Of a stretch of DNA of 12,891 nucleotides, positions 1-8,200 are shown in pieces (position 1 is the stretch's first letter; each line of letters opens with the position of its first letter). The notes below the pieces were generated by a model. It worked only from the letters and a program-made list of their open reading frames with translations. It ran no database searches and was not told where the DNA came from. Location: the NCBI GenBank assembly GCA_040380145.1, contig JBEIJQ010000090.1:1-12891 (forward strand), in the 5' to 3' direction. This DNA is from JBEIJQ01 sp040380145 (GTDB taxonomy: Bacteria; Bacteroidota; Bacteroidia; Chitinophagales; Saprospiraceae). The translations under genes were made by a program, and so were the position numbers.

Positions 1-1029
1 GTGGAGAACGTCCCATTCCCCACTCCTGAAAATTATTCTTTCCGATTCATCGACCTGTTTGCCGGCGTGGGCGGCTTTCGCATCGCCATGCAAAGCCTCG
101 GGGGCAAATGCGTCTTCACCAGCGAGTGGGACAAAGAGGCGCAAAAAACCTACAGGAGCAATTTTGGGGAAACTCCCTTTGGCGATATCACCAAGGAGAC
201 GACCAAAAAATATATCCCGGACGGCTTCGATGTACTGTGCGCCGGTTTTCCCTGCCAAGCCTTTTCCATCGCCGGAAAACGGGGCGGATTCGAGGACACG
301 AGAGGAACCTTGTTCTTTGAAGTGGCCGAAATCATCAAACGGAAACAGCCGCGGGCGATTTTCCTCGAAAACGTGAAAGGCCTCAGAAACCACGATCGCG
401 GAAAAACGCTGGAAACTATTCTGCACGTATTGCGGAACGATCTCGGCTATTTTGTGCCCGACCCGCAAATCATCAATGCGAAAGATTTCGGTGTCCCACA
501 AAATCGGGAAAGGATCTTTATCGTCGGTTTTCACAAAGACACCGGCATCGGCGAATTCGAATATCCAAAACCGCTCGACAAGAAAGTATGCTTTGGGGAT
601 GTTAAGGAAAAGAAAGTCCCCGCCACCAAATACTACCTTTCCACCCAATACCTGCTTACCCTGCACAATCATAAATCAAGGCATGAAAGCAAAGGCAACG
701 GTTTCGGCTTCGAGATCATCCCCGACGATGGGATCGCCAACGCCGTTGTTTGCGGTGGAATGGGCCGGGAAAGAAACTTGGTCATCGACAAACGGATCAC
801 CGATTTCAATCCCACCACCAACATCAAGGGAGAGGTCAACAAAGAAGGCATCCGCAAGATGACGCCCAGGGAATGGGCAAGGCTCCAAGGGTTTCCCGAC
901 AAGTTTCTCATACCCGTCGCCGATGCCTCCGCCTACAAGCAATTCGGTAATTCCGTGGCCGTTCCGGCCATTCGGGCCACTGCGAAAGAAATTCTCGAAC
1001 AAATAGGAATACACTATGCTAACAGGTAA
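1..1029 (+). CDS. hpaIIM: DNA (cytosine-5)-methyltransferase, M.HpaII-like, predicted target CCGG
   Basis: Transfers a methyl group from S-adenosylmethionine to C5 of cytosine and protects host DNA from the nuclease encoded next to it. All main C5-methylase motifs are visible in order: motif I FIDLFAGVGGF (residues 16-26), motif IV GFPCQ with catalytic Cys85, motif VI ENV (123-125), motif VIII QNRER (167-171), motif IX RKMTPREWARLQGFP (285-299) and motif X YKQFGNSV (312-319). The target-recognition stretch lies roughly between residues 175 and 284. From memory, the whole chain, including the recognition stretch, closely follows M.HpaII, so CCGG specificity is inferred from family knowledge. 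The GTG at base 1 gives 342 residues; M.HpaII has a longer leader before motif I, so the true start may lie outside the window. The 3' end overlaps the nuclease gene by 14 bases, implying translational coupling. Confidence 0.93.
   Translation: MENVPFPTPENYSFRFIDLFAGVGGFRIAMQSLGGKCVFTSEWDKEAQKTYRSNFGETPFGDITKETTKKYIPDGFDVLCAGFPCQAFSIAGKRGGFEDTRGTLFFEVAEIIKRKQPRAIFLENVKGLRNHDRGKTLETILHVLRNDLGYFVPDPQIINAKDFGVPQNRERIFIVGFHKDTGIGEFEYPKPLDKKVCFGDVKEKKVPATKYYLSTQYLLTLHNHKSRHESKGNGFGFEIIPDDGIANAVVCGGMGRERNLVIDKRITDFNPTTNIKGEVNKEGIRKMTPREWARLQGFPDKFLIPVADASAYKQFGNSVAVPAIRATAKEILEQIGIHYANR
1005..1008 (+). promoter_or_regulatory. Shine-Dalgarno-like AGGA before the nuclease start
   Basis: AGGA lies 7 bases before the ATG at 1016, inside the 3' end of the methyltransferase gene. 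It supports that ATG as the start. The other genes here have A/T- or pyrimidine-rich leaders without such a motif, as is usual in Bacteroidota. A four-base match can be chance. Confidence 0.35.
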
Positions 1030-2161
1030 CAAAGGAGAGTGGAGCGAAATTTATGTTTTTCTCAAACTGCTTGCAGAGGGAAAATTATTTGCCGCCGATG
1101 CAAACTTGGAGGCTATACCAAACGTATATTATCCGATCATTAAAATTTTAAGGCAGGAAGGATCTGAAAAAAAAGAGTTTGAAATCAAGGGCGAATTGAT
1201 CGTAATAAGTAATTCGCCGGAAAGAGAAACCATCAATATCCCCATTCAGGATTTTGTCCAAAAATCGCAAGAGTTGTTCGGTCAATTACAATCGGCAACG
1301 GGTAGCAGTTTCTCTTTTCCCGACATTGAAAAATTCGTCAACGACTTGAGCGTAAGGACATTAAAGGCCTCTACATCCGATAAGGCCGATATAAGGATTG
1401 TCGTTCATGATTTGAATACCGGGCTAAAGCCAACGCTTGGTTTCAGTATTAAATCTATGCTTGGAAAACATTCAACTCTATTCAATGCTGGGGCTGGAAC
1501 TAATTTTATCTTCAAGATTTTAAATGAAAAAGGAAATTTTTTTGATATTCATAATTTCAATAAACAGACCTACTCAAACAAGAAAAATGTTTCGAAAATC
1601 GCAACGAGATTGCAAGAGCTGGAAAAATTAAATTTCAAGATAGTATTCCATAAAATACAATCTGAAAATTTACAACTCAACCTTACCTTAATCGACTCTC
1701 AACTCCCGGAAATACTCGCAAATTTTATTTACATAAGATATAAAACCGGAAAGTCGAATTTAACCGACATTTTACATGAAATAAATCTCACCAATCCCCT
1801 TGGGTTCAATGTTTCCAAAGGTCATCCCTTTTATGAATATAAAATCAAAAATTTCTTGACCGAAAACGCCTTGGGCATGACCCCAGAAACTGTTTGGACA
1901 GGAAAATATGATGCCACAGGAGGTATAATAATAGTAAAAAGAGATGGCGATTTGGTTTGTTACCACATTTATAACAAAAGTGAATTCCAAGACTATTTAA
2001 TCAACAACACAAAATTCGAACAACCCTCTACCAGTGAGGACGCCAACAATCCCGGATTCCCATCACCTGCTTCAGATGCAAAACCCTATAAATACGGATG
2101 GGTATATGAAGAGAACGGAGAGCTGTTCATTAAACTGAATTTGCAAATCAGATTCAAGTAG
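1016..2161 (+). CDS. hpaIIR: Type II restriction endonuclease, HpaII family, predicted target CCGG
   Basis: Cleaves unmethylated target DNA, probably CCGG, and pairs with the overlapping methyltransferase. The N-terminus (GNKGEWSEIYVFLKLLAEGK, residues 4-23) and C-terminus (KLNLQIRF) match what I remember of the HpaII endonuclease family (RE_HpaII). At 381 residues it is slightly longer than HpaII (about 358); the extra length may be a Pro/Ser-rich stretch around residues 335-355. A possible PD-(D/E)xK-like core is Asp125 followed by GFSIKS (142-147) with Lys146; this assignment is inference. The ATG at 1016 is favoured because the family begins at this point and AGGA precedes it. Codon and base use are markedly AT-rich, unlike the housekeeping and Sus genes, which suggests horizontal transfer. 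A 3' hairpin follows the TAG. Confidence 0.88.
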   Translation: MLTGNKGEWSEIYVFLKLLAEGKLFAADANLEAIPNVYYPIIKILRQEGSEKKEFEIKGELIVISNSPERETINIPIQDFVQKSQELFGQLQSATGSSFSFPDIEKFVNDLSVRTLKASTSDKADIRIVVHDLNTGLKPTLGFSIKSMLGKHSTLFNAGAGTNFIFKILNEKGNFFDIHNFNKQTYSNKKNVSKIATRLQELEKLNFKIVFHKIQSENLQLNLTLIDSQLPEILANFIYIRYKTGKSNLTDILHEINLTNPLGFNVSKGHPFYEYKIKNFLTENALGMTPETVWTGKYDATGGIIIVKRDGDLVCYHIYNKSEFQDYLINNTKFEQPSTSEDANNPGFPSPASDAKPYKYGWVYEENGELFIKLNLQIRFK

Positions 2162-2177
2162 CCCCCCCCAAAAAAAA
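2162..2177. repeat. C8-A8 homopolymer block after the nuclease stop
   Basis: Eight C followed by eight A begin directly after the nuclease stop codon and run into the terminator hairpin. Read on the minus strand, the A8 becomes a T8 tract at the hairpin's 3' side. Such paired runs are prone to slippage or sequencing error, but no coding frame is affected. Confidence 0.8.
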
Positions 2178-2205
2178 CACCGCCCGGGCATCCCCCGGGC
2201 GGTGT
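2177..2205 (-). terminator. Intrinsic terminator between converging operons, possibly bidirectional
   Basis: A perfect 12-bp stem (ACACCGCCCGGG at 2177-2188 with its complement at 2194-2205) encloses a 5-base loop. Reading the minus strand, the hairpin is followed by T8 (complement of 2170-2177), the classic arrangement for ending the Sus-type operon. Reading the plus strand, only a short ATTTT follows, so stopping the restriction operon is plausible but weaker. Each arm contains a CCGG. Confidence 0.85.
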
Positions 2206-2229
2206 CATATTTTCCCAAAAGCTCCGCCA

Positions 2230-3147
2230 TCAAGGGCAGATCGCCGTGAAAATCCATTCGCGGACCAGGGCGTCGTCTTCGTCCACCACTTGGTCGGCGG
2301 CGTTGACGAAGCCTTGCTTATAGACCTTGACGCGGATCTCCTCGATCTTCACGGCCTCGGGGATGGGCGTGGGGAGGACGCACTGTTCGGCGGGGATGAA
2401 CGACAGGTAGAAAATGTCGTTGTCCACGTCGTGGGTCATCGAGAGGGAGGGCGTGTTGTTGACCTGGAGCAGGTTGGCCACGCGGTACTTCACGCCGTCG
2501 TCGCCCCAGGCCTCCACATAGGTGACGAAGCCGGGTGCCGCCAGCAGCGCGGGATTGGCTTCCATGCTGCGGTCGTACACCACCGTGAACACGTCGTTCT
2601 TGCGGAAAGGCACCGCGTTTTGGGCATTGGTGGGCTTGGGGAAAGAACGCACTTTTTTCACCGGCACGAAGGGCGGATCCACGCGGATCACGCAGTCGCC
2701 GCTTTTTTGTTCGCCGCCGCCACAGCCACCGGAACCGGCCACGAGGGCGCGCACAAGGAAGTGGATGTCGCCGTCGTACACCTGCTGGGCGGTGACCCCG
2801 TAAAAGGTCGTCGGAACCATCGTGAAACTGTACACATCGGGACCGAGGGCATCCTCTTTGGTCCAGCGCAGGGCCTCGTTTTCGATGTAGTTGCCCCAGT
2901 CGCCGCCGGGCACGCCCGCCGCGTTGGGAACCCAGGCCCAGATGTAGAGGAACGGCTCGGAAGTGCCCACGAGGTTTTGGCACTCGGAGCCGGGGTTGTC
3001 GCCGTTGTAGGTGCCCGCCAGGTCAACGTACAGCGTGACCGATTGGGTGGGGTCGGTCACTTCCGCGGGAACGGACCACGCGTTTTGGCCTTGCGCCAAA
3101 AAAGGCACGGCGCAAAGGGAAAGCAGGAGGAGGATTTTATTTTTCAT
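2230..3147 (-). CDS. Secreted protein of unknown function downstream of SusCD and a lipoprotein
   Basis: A 305-residue protein with a clear signal peptide (KNKILLLLSLCAVPFLAQG), probably cleaved after residue 20; there is no lipobox. The mature part begins with a beta-rich segment carrying aromatic motifs (FLYIWAWVP, 66-74; DWGNYIENEALRW, 83-95; FYGVTAQQVYDG, 115-126), then a Gly/Cys-rich loop (GSGGCGGGE, 138-146), then a second beta-rich half with FTVVYDRSM (187-195). The first half recalls small beta-sandwich or carbohydrate-binding modules, and proteins annotated DUF4961 near SusCD pairs, but I cannot confirm either family. Cys56, Cys142 and Cys152 could form disulfides after export. It is the last gene of the minus-strand operon, 55 bases after the lipoprotein gene and just before the terminator. 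A role as a SusE/F-like accessory binding protein is inference. Confidence 0.75.
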   Translation of the reverse strand: MKNKILLLLSLCAVPFLAQGQNAWSVPAEVTDPTQSVTLYVDLAGTYNGDNPGSECQNLVGTSEPFLYIWAWVPNAAGVPGGDWGNYIENEALRWTKEDALGPDVYSFTMVPTTFYGVTAQQVYDGDIHFLVRALVAGSGGCGGGEQKSGDCVIRVDPPFVPVKKVRSFPKPTNAQNAVPFRKNDVFTVVYDRSMEANPALLAAPGFVTYVEAWGDDGVKYRVANLLQVNNTPSLSMTHDVDNDIFYLSFIPAEQCVLPTPIPEAVKIEEIRVKVYKQGFVNAADQVVDEDDALVREWIFTAICP

Positions 3148-3202
3148 ATAAAAAAAGCAAGCATGTTTTTTTCAAAAAACCGGACCGACAAATCCGGGCC
3201 GA

Positions 3203-3700
3203 TCACTGGCGTTCGAAGATCAGGTTATAGGCCAACACCCAGCCGTTGTCGCAGTCCGGGCGCACGAGCCGCAGCTTGAGCCGATCGTCGATGATGCGGA
3301 TGGCGGCGAGCAGTTTGAGGTCCAAGTCGGTGGCCGCGGCATCGTCGAGCGATACCATGGTGGGGTACTCCACGTCGTCGAAGGCCCAAGAGCCGCCGGT
3401 GAGCTTGAGCAGGTCGCGCGAACCGTTGGGCGAATACGCGAACGTCAGGTCGGCGGAGTTGAAGGTGATCGTGGCCGGATCGGCGCCCACCACGGCCGAG
3501 GTGAGATCGAAGCCCCATTGCTTGGAGCCTTCCTTGAGGCCGATCTGTTCGACTTGCGAAAGACGCCAGGCGCCGTTGATGCCTTCGAGCTTGCTGAAAG
3601 GCTCGCCCAGCACCAAGTCTCTTTTTTCGCGGCAACCGGCGGCCAGCAGGACGACCAGCAGCGCCGGCACGGGAAACAGGGAACGGAGTGTTTTTTTCAT
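3203..3700 (-). CDS. Small lipoprotein, DUF5004-like, SusCD-associated
   Basis: A 165-residue protein with a type II signal peptide: charged MKKTLR, a hydrophobic core, and lipobox LAAGC with lipidation at Cys23. The mature part contains INGAWRLSQVEQIGL (around 40-54), like the opening strand of lipocalin-type small lipoproteins annotated DUF5004 that often sit beside SusCD pairs; the match is from memory and not certain. A TITFNSADLTFAYSPNG segment and a C-terminal LVRPDCDNGWVLAYNLIFERQ-type strand pattern suggest a small beta-barrel or sandwich. It is probably anchored in the outer membrane. The gene lies 49 bases after susD and 55 before the secreted-protein gene, all on one strand, so co-transcription is likely. 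The ATG at 3700 is the only start that keeps the signal peptide whole. Confidence 0.8.
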   Translation of the reverse strand: MKKTLRSLFPVPALLVVLLAAGCREKRDLVLGEPFSKLEGINGAWRLSQVEQIGLKEGSKQWGFDLTSAVVGADPATITFNSADLTFAYSPNGSRDLLKLTGGSWAFDDVEYPTMVSLDDAAATDLDLKLLAAIRIIDDRLKLRLVRPDCDNGWVLAYNLIFERQ

Positions 3701-3749
3701 ATCGGAAAAAAAGGGATGATAAACAAAGTTGTGAAGCGGTCGTTTCGGA

Positions 3750-5174
3750 TCAGTTGCAGCCGCCCTGCGGGTTGGGCTCCATGTCGGGGTTGCCGGAAAG
3801 CTCGGAGTCGGGCAACTGGCACACCATGCCGGGGCAGTTCCAGGGCGCGTTGCGGATCAGCAGGTTGGAACCGTCTCGTATGGCGCGGCGCTTGAGCTCG
3901 TGGAGGCGGTTGCCTTCCATGAACAGTTCCAGCTCGCGTTCGTTGCGGACGGCTTGGATGAGGAGCGACTGCCCGAGGCCGTCCGAGAGGGAGCCGAGGC
4001 CGGCGCGGACACGGATCCGGCTCACATCGGCGGCGGCCTGTACGAGGTTGCCCGTTTCTGCGGCGCACTCGGCGCGGATCAGCATGAGTTCGGTGAGGTG
4101 GCAAGTGGGGATGTTGAAGATCTCTTCGAGCGGGAACTTGGTGCAGAACACATAGTTGATGCCCGCCACATTGTTCTGCTGGTACCAGTTTTGTCCGCGC
4201 CAGTCGAGCGGAGAGCCCGTGGCCCGCGTGTAGTGGTCGTCGGCGACGAACACCTGGGAGCGGTTGGCGATCGAGGGATCGGGGCGGAAGTAGCTGCGAA
4301 GGGCATTGCCGGCGTTGCCGTTGATGCCGATGTTCTGGTTGCTGACTACTTGGAAGACCGCCTCGTTGGTGCCGAAGTTCGAGAAGCGCACGCCGAGGGA
4401 ATCGTCGAACGAGAACGGACCGTTTTGGATCACATCGTCGGCGAAGGCATAGGCGTTGGCGAAATCGTTCATCTGGAAATACACCTTGGCGAGGTAGCCC
4501 TTGGCCGCCCAAGAAGTGGCGTACACGCCGTTTTGGGCGGGCAGTTCGTTGGCGGCCTGCGTGAGCTGTTCGATGATGTCGGCGTACACGGCAGCCACGC
4601 TGGAACGGTTGACCGGCGCGGGATTGTAATCCTTGTGGATGGCGATGCCGAGGTGGCCGTTGTCGGCGGAATACCCGTAGGGCTGGGCAAACATCCGCAC
4701 GAGCTCAAACTGGCAGATGGCGCGGAGGAACTTGCATTCGGCCTTCATGCGGTTGCGCTCGTCCTCGCCCAGGTCGGGGATGGCGTCGATGTTGCGGAGC
4801 AGCAGGTTGCTGCGTCCCACGGCGCGGGATCCGTCTTCCATCAGCGAGCGGGTGGTGCCCAAGAAGATGTCGGTGGTGCGCGTGTAGTGGGCGCGCCAGT
4901 CGCCATTGGTCAGCGCGTCCACATTGCCGTTGAGGTGGTCGGCCATCAGTTCTGATAGCAACCAGAGCTGACCGCCGTAGAACCCGCCCGAGCGGAGGGG
5001 GCCGTAAGCGGCGTTGAGCAGTTCGCGCGCGTCTTGGGCCGTGGTGATGAGGCTATCGGGCGGCAGGTATCCTTCCGGGGGGTCGGACAGGAAGTCGTCG
5101 CTGCAGGAGGCCGAGCCGAAGACGAGGCACAGGCCGGTACAACAGGCGAGCAGGTATTGGGAGAGGGATTTCAT
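3750..5174 (-). CDS. susD: SusD/RagB-family outer-membrane nutrient-binding lipoprotein
   Basis: A 474-residue surface lipoprotein that captures substrate above its SusC partner and acts as a lid on the transporter. The signal peptide ends at GSASC with lipidation at Cys24; the following SDDF is acidic, as in Bacteroidota surface-export signals. Family hallmarks visible: the helical AECKFLRAICQFELVRMF segment (145-162) followed by PYGY, the LIRAECAAETGN helix (365-376), and the C-terminal RNERELELFMEGNRLHEL signature (410-427). Length is slightly below the usual 500-600. The chain ends in a Pro/Gly-rich tail with paired Cys. It lies 69 bases downstream of susC. The ligand cannot be deduced; no enzyme gene lies nearby. 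The name denotes family membership, not starch specificity. Confidence 0.95.
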   Translation of the reverse strand: MKSLSQYLLACCTGLCLVFGSASCSDDFLSDPPEGYLPPDSLITTAQDARELLNAAYGPLRSGGFYGGQLWLLSELMADHLNGNVDALTNGDWRAHYTRTTDIFLGTTRSLMEDGSRAVGRSNLLLRNIDAIPDLGEDERNRMKAECKFLRAICQFELVRMFAQPYGYSADNGHLGIAIHKDYNPAPVNRSSVAAVYADIIEQLTQAANELPAQNGVYATSWAAKGYLAKVYFQMNDFANAYAFADDVIQNGPFSFDDSLGVRFSNFGTNEAVFQVVSNQNIGINGNAGNALRSYFRPDPSIANRSQVFVADDHYTRATGSPLDWRGQNWYQQNNVAGINYVFCTKFPLEEIFNIPTCHLTELMLIRAECAAETGNLVQAAADVSRIRVRAGLGSLSDGLGQSLLIQAVRNERELELFMEGNRLHELKRRAIRDGSNLLIRNAPWNCPGMVCQLPDSELSGNPDMEPNPQGGCN

Positions 5175-5194
5175 ATAGACCGGGAAGAATTTTT

Positions 5195-5220
5195 TTTTGG
5201 GAAAAATTTTTTTGCCAAAA
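5195..5220 (-). repeat. Intercistronic inverted repeat between susC and susD
   Basis: TTTTGG (5195-5200) pairs with CCAAAA (5215-5220), then one G/G mismatch, then A5 (5202-5206) with T5 (5209-5213) around a TT loop. In the minus-strand transcript the hairpin is followed by A-rich sequence, not U-rich, so it does not look like a terminator. An mRNA-stability or processing element that sets the SusC:SusD ratio is possible. The stem is AT-rich and moderate in strength. Confidence 0.4.
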
Positions 5221-5243
5221 GAGAAGGAAAAAAACGGACGCGA

Positions 5244-8200
5244 TCAGAAATCGACATCGAGACCGAAGATGAAAGCGCGTTCCTGGGGCGGGGTGAGGTA
5301 AGTCACATTGGTGCCGCCGATGTTGCGCTGCTGTTCGTTTTCGCGTCCGCGGGCCACTTCGGGATCCCAGCCGGAGTAGTTGGTGAAGGTGAGCAGGTTG
5401 GTGCCCGTGAAGAAGATGCGGGCATTGGAGATGCCTTTTTTCACCGGGATGTTGTAGCCGAAGGTGAGGTTGCGCAGGCGCAGGAAATCGGCGCGTTCGA
5501 GCCACAGGCTGTGGTTGTTTTGCCAGATGTTGTCGTTGCCGCCCCAGTTGAGCATGGTCATGGTGAGCTGGGGATAGGAGGCCACATCGCCCGGTTGGCG
5601 CCAGCGGTCGAGCACTTCGGTGCGCATGTTCCAGTCGGACACCACGCCGAGCTGGCGTTTGGCGGCATCGTCGTAGATGTAGGAGCCGAGGCTGAAATAG
5701 AGCATGAAGCTCAGGTCGAAGCGCTTCCAGGTGAATTCGTTGGTGATGGCGCCGGTGAGTTTGGGGAATACGTTGCCGGCTGCCACGCGGTTGACCGACA
5801 CGTCGTACACCGAGGTGCTGTCGCCCGCGGCGGTGAGGTAGATGGGGCGTCCCGTGAGGGGATCCACGCCGGCCCAGCGCACGATGAAGTTGGTACCGGA
5901 GGGTTGTCCGGGGATGGCGCGGATGTCGCCGAAGCCACCGTCGAGCGCATCGGGGGTAGCGGCGCCCACGGCCACCACCACATTGGAGTTGTGGGCCATG
6001 TTGAGGCGGGTGGTCCATTTGAGGGGCCCGACCAAGTTGCGGGTCACGAGGCCGATTTCCACGCCCGTGTTGCGGATGGTGCCGATGTTTTGGTAAAAAT
6101 CGCGGTAATCGATGCCAGTGGAAGCTTGGATGCGGGTTTTGATGATCGCGTCGAGGGTCACCGAATTATAGTAGGTGACGTCGGCGGTGATGCGGTCGTT
6201 CCACAGGCCGATTTCAAAGCCGCAGTCGATGGTGCGGTTGGTCTCCCATTTGAGGTTGGGATTGGCGAGCTTGGTCTGGTAGCGTTCGGTGGTATCGTTG
6301 TAGCCGTTGATGGACTGCACCACGCTGTACTCGGCCCATTGCTCGCTGGTGGGGATGCCGGCCACGCCGCGCAGGCCCACGCTGGCCTTCAGTTTGAGGA
6401 AGTTGACCACCGGGTTGTTTTTCAGGAAAGCCTCTTCCGAGACCACCCAACCGGCGCCCACGGCGGGGAACCAGCCGAAGCGGTTGTTGGCCCCGAAGCG
6501 GGAGGAACCGTCGCGGCGCACGGTGAACTGCGCCATGTACTTGTCGCGGAACGTGTAGTTGATGCGTCCGAAGGCGCTGAGGAACTTTTCGCGGCCGGCG
6601 TTGCTGCTCGTGCCGAGGAAAGAGTCCACGAAGATCTGCGACACCGCGGGCGTGTCGAGGGCGGGGCCGTTGAACAGCAGGTCGTCGGCGCCGCGGTAGC
6701 CCACGCGGAGGTCGCGGTAGTAATTGGTCTTTTGGTATTCGCCGCCCACCATGACGCGCAGTTTGTGGTCGGGGCCGAGGTGTTGGGAGAAATCGTATTC
6801 GGCGGTGCCGAAGGCACTCCAGTTCTGGGCGCTCTGGTAGTAGCCCTCGGTGTAGTTGCCCTGGTTCTGTTCCCACACATTGTCGCGGAAAGTGAACTCG
6901 CCGAGTTTCTGGATCTCGAGCGAACCTTGTCCGGTGAGGGTCAGTCCGGGCAGCGGATTGTACATGATCTGGGCGTTGTTGATGCTGCGCCATTCCACCA
7001 CGCGCTGTTTGGTGAGATCCACTTGTGCGAGCGGGTTTCCGTAGATATTGTACCAGTTATCGGTCTGGGATGCCAGGTTGCTCCAATAATCGGCGCGGGC
7101 CTGGTCGCCGCGGTCGAGCGCGTTCTGGATGAGCGGGTCGTAGGTGACCGGGAAGATCGGCAGGGCCGTGGATTGGGCCAGTCCCAAGCCGCCCGACCAG
7201 GCGACCGGTACGCGGTGGGTGTTGCCCCGCGAAAGAGAGGTATTGATGGAGATCTTGAGGTTGCGGAAAGGGGTGATGTCGAGGTTGACCCGTCCGGAGG
7301 CGCGTTGGAAGGTGTTGTTGCGCAGGTAACTTTCCGCATCGGAAAAACTGGCGCCCACATAAGCGTTGATCCATTTGTTGCCGGCGCGCATCGAGAGATT
7401 GTGCTCGTGTTTGAAGCCGATCTGGAGTACCTGGTCCATCCAATTGGTGTTGATGCCCTCGATGTCTTCGTAGGTCAGGCCTCCGGGCAGGGGGGCGCGT
7501 CCGGCGTTGCCGTCGTTTTCCCATGCTTCTTGGCGGACCGCCAGCCACTGGTCGGCGTCGAGCAGATCGATGCGGTTGGTTTCTTGCGAAAGGCCGAAAC
7601 GGACATTGTAGGTAAAGCGGGGGCGGCCCGTTTTGCCTCTTTTGGTGGTGATGATGATGACCCCGTTGGCGCCCCGCGAGCCGTAGATGGCGGCGGCTGC
7701 GGCGTCTTTGAGGATTTCGACCGATTCGATGTCGTTGGGATTGATCGAATTGAGCGGGTTGACGTTTTGTGCGCCCGCTTCGCCGAGCTGGAAGTTGTTG
7801 TTCATGATCGGGATCCCGTCCACCACATAGAGCGGGTCGCCGGCGGAGCTGAGCGAGTTGTTGCCGCGGATGCGGACCACCGCGCCGGCCCCGGCCACGC
7901 CGCTGGTCTGGGTGACCACCACGCCGGGGGCTTTGCCCTGCAGCGCGTTTTGGAAACTGCCGCCGGCGATGTCGTTGACCTCGTCCACCTTGGCCACGGA
8001 GCCGACCAGTTCGCGTTTGCGGGCGACGCCGTAGCCGACCACCACCACCTCGTCCATGATGTTGGCGGCGGTGCCCATTTGAAAGTTGAGGACGACCGTG
8101 GCCCCGTTGGCCACTCCGACGGAGCCGTTCTTGTCTTCGTAGCCGACGAAACCGGCCACGAGGGTCACCTGTCCGGCGGGCACGGTGATCGAATACTGGC

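Noticed and set aside
1032..1037. AAGGAG, a strong Shine-Dalgarno-like sequence inside the nuclease gene
   Set aside because: It encodes part of the conserved GNKGEWSE segment, and the next ATG (1053) is out of frame, so it does not mark a later start.
2290..3279. A plus-strand frame of about 330 codons opposite the secreted-protein gene
   Set aside because: The opposite strand has a signal peptide and sits in an operon; this frame is His/Val/Gly-rich without a recognisable domain.
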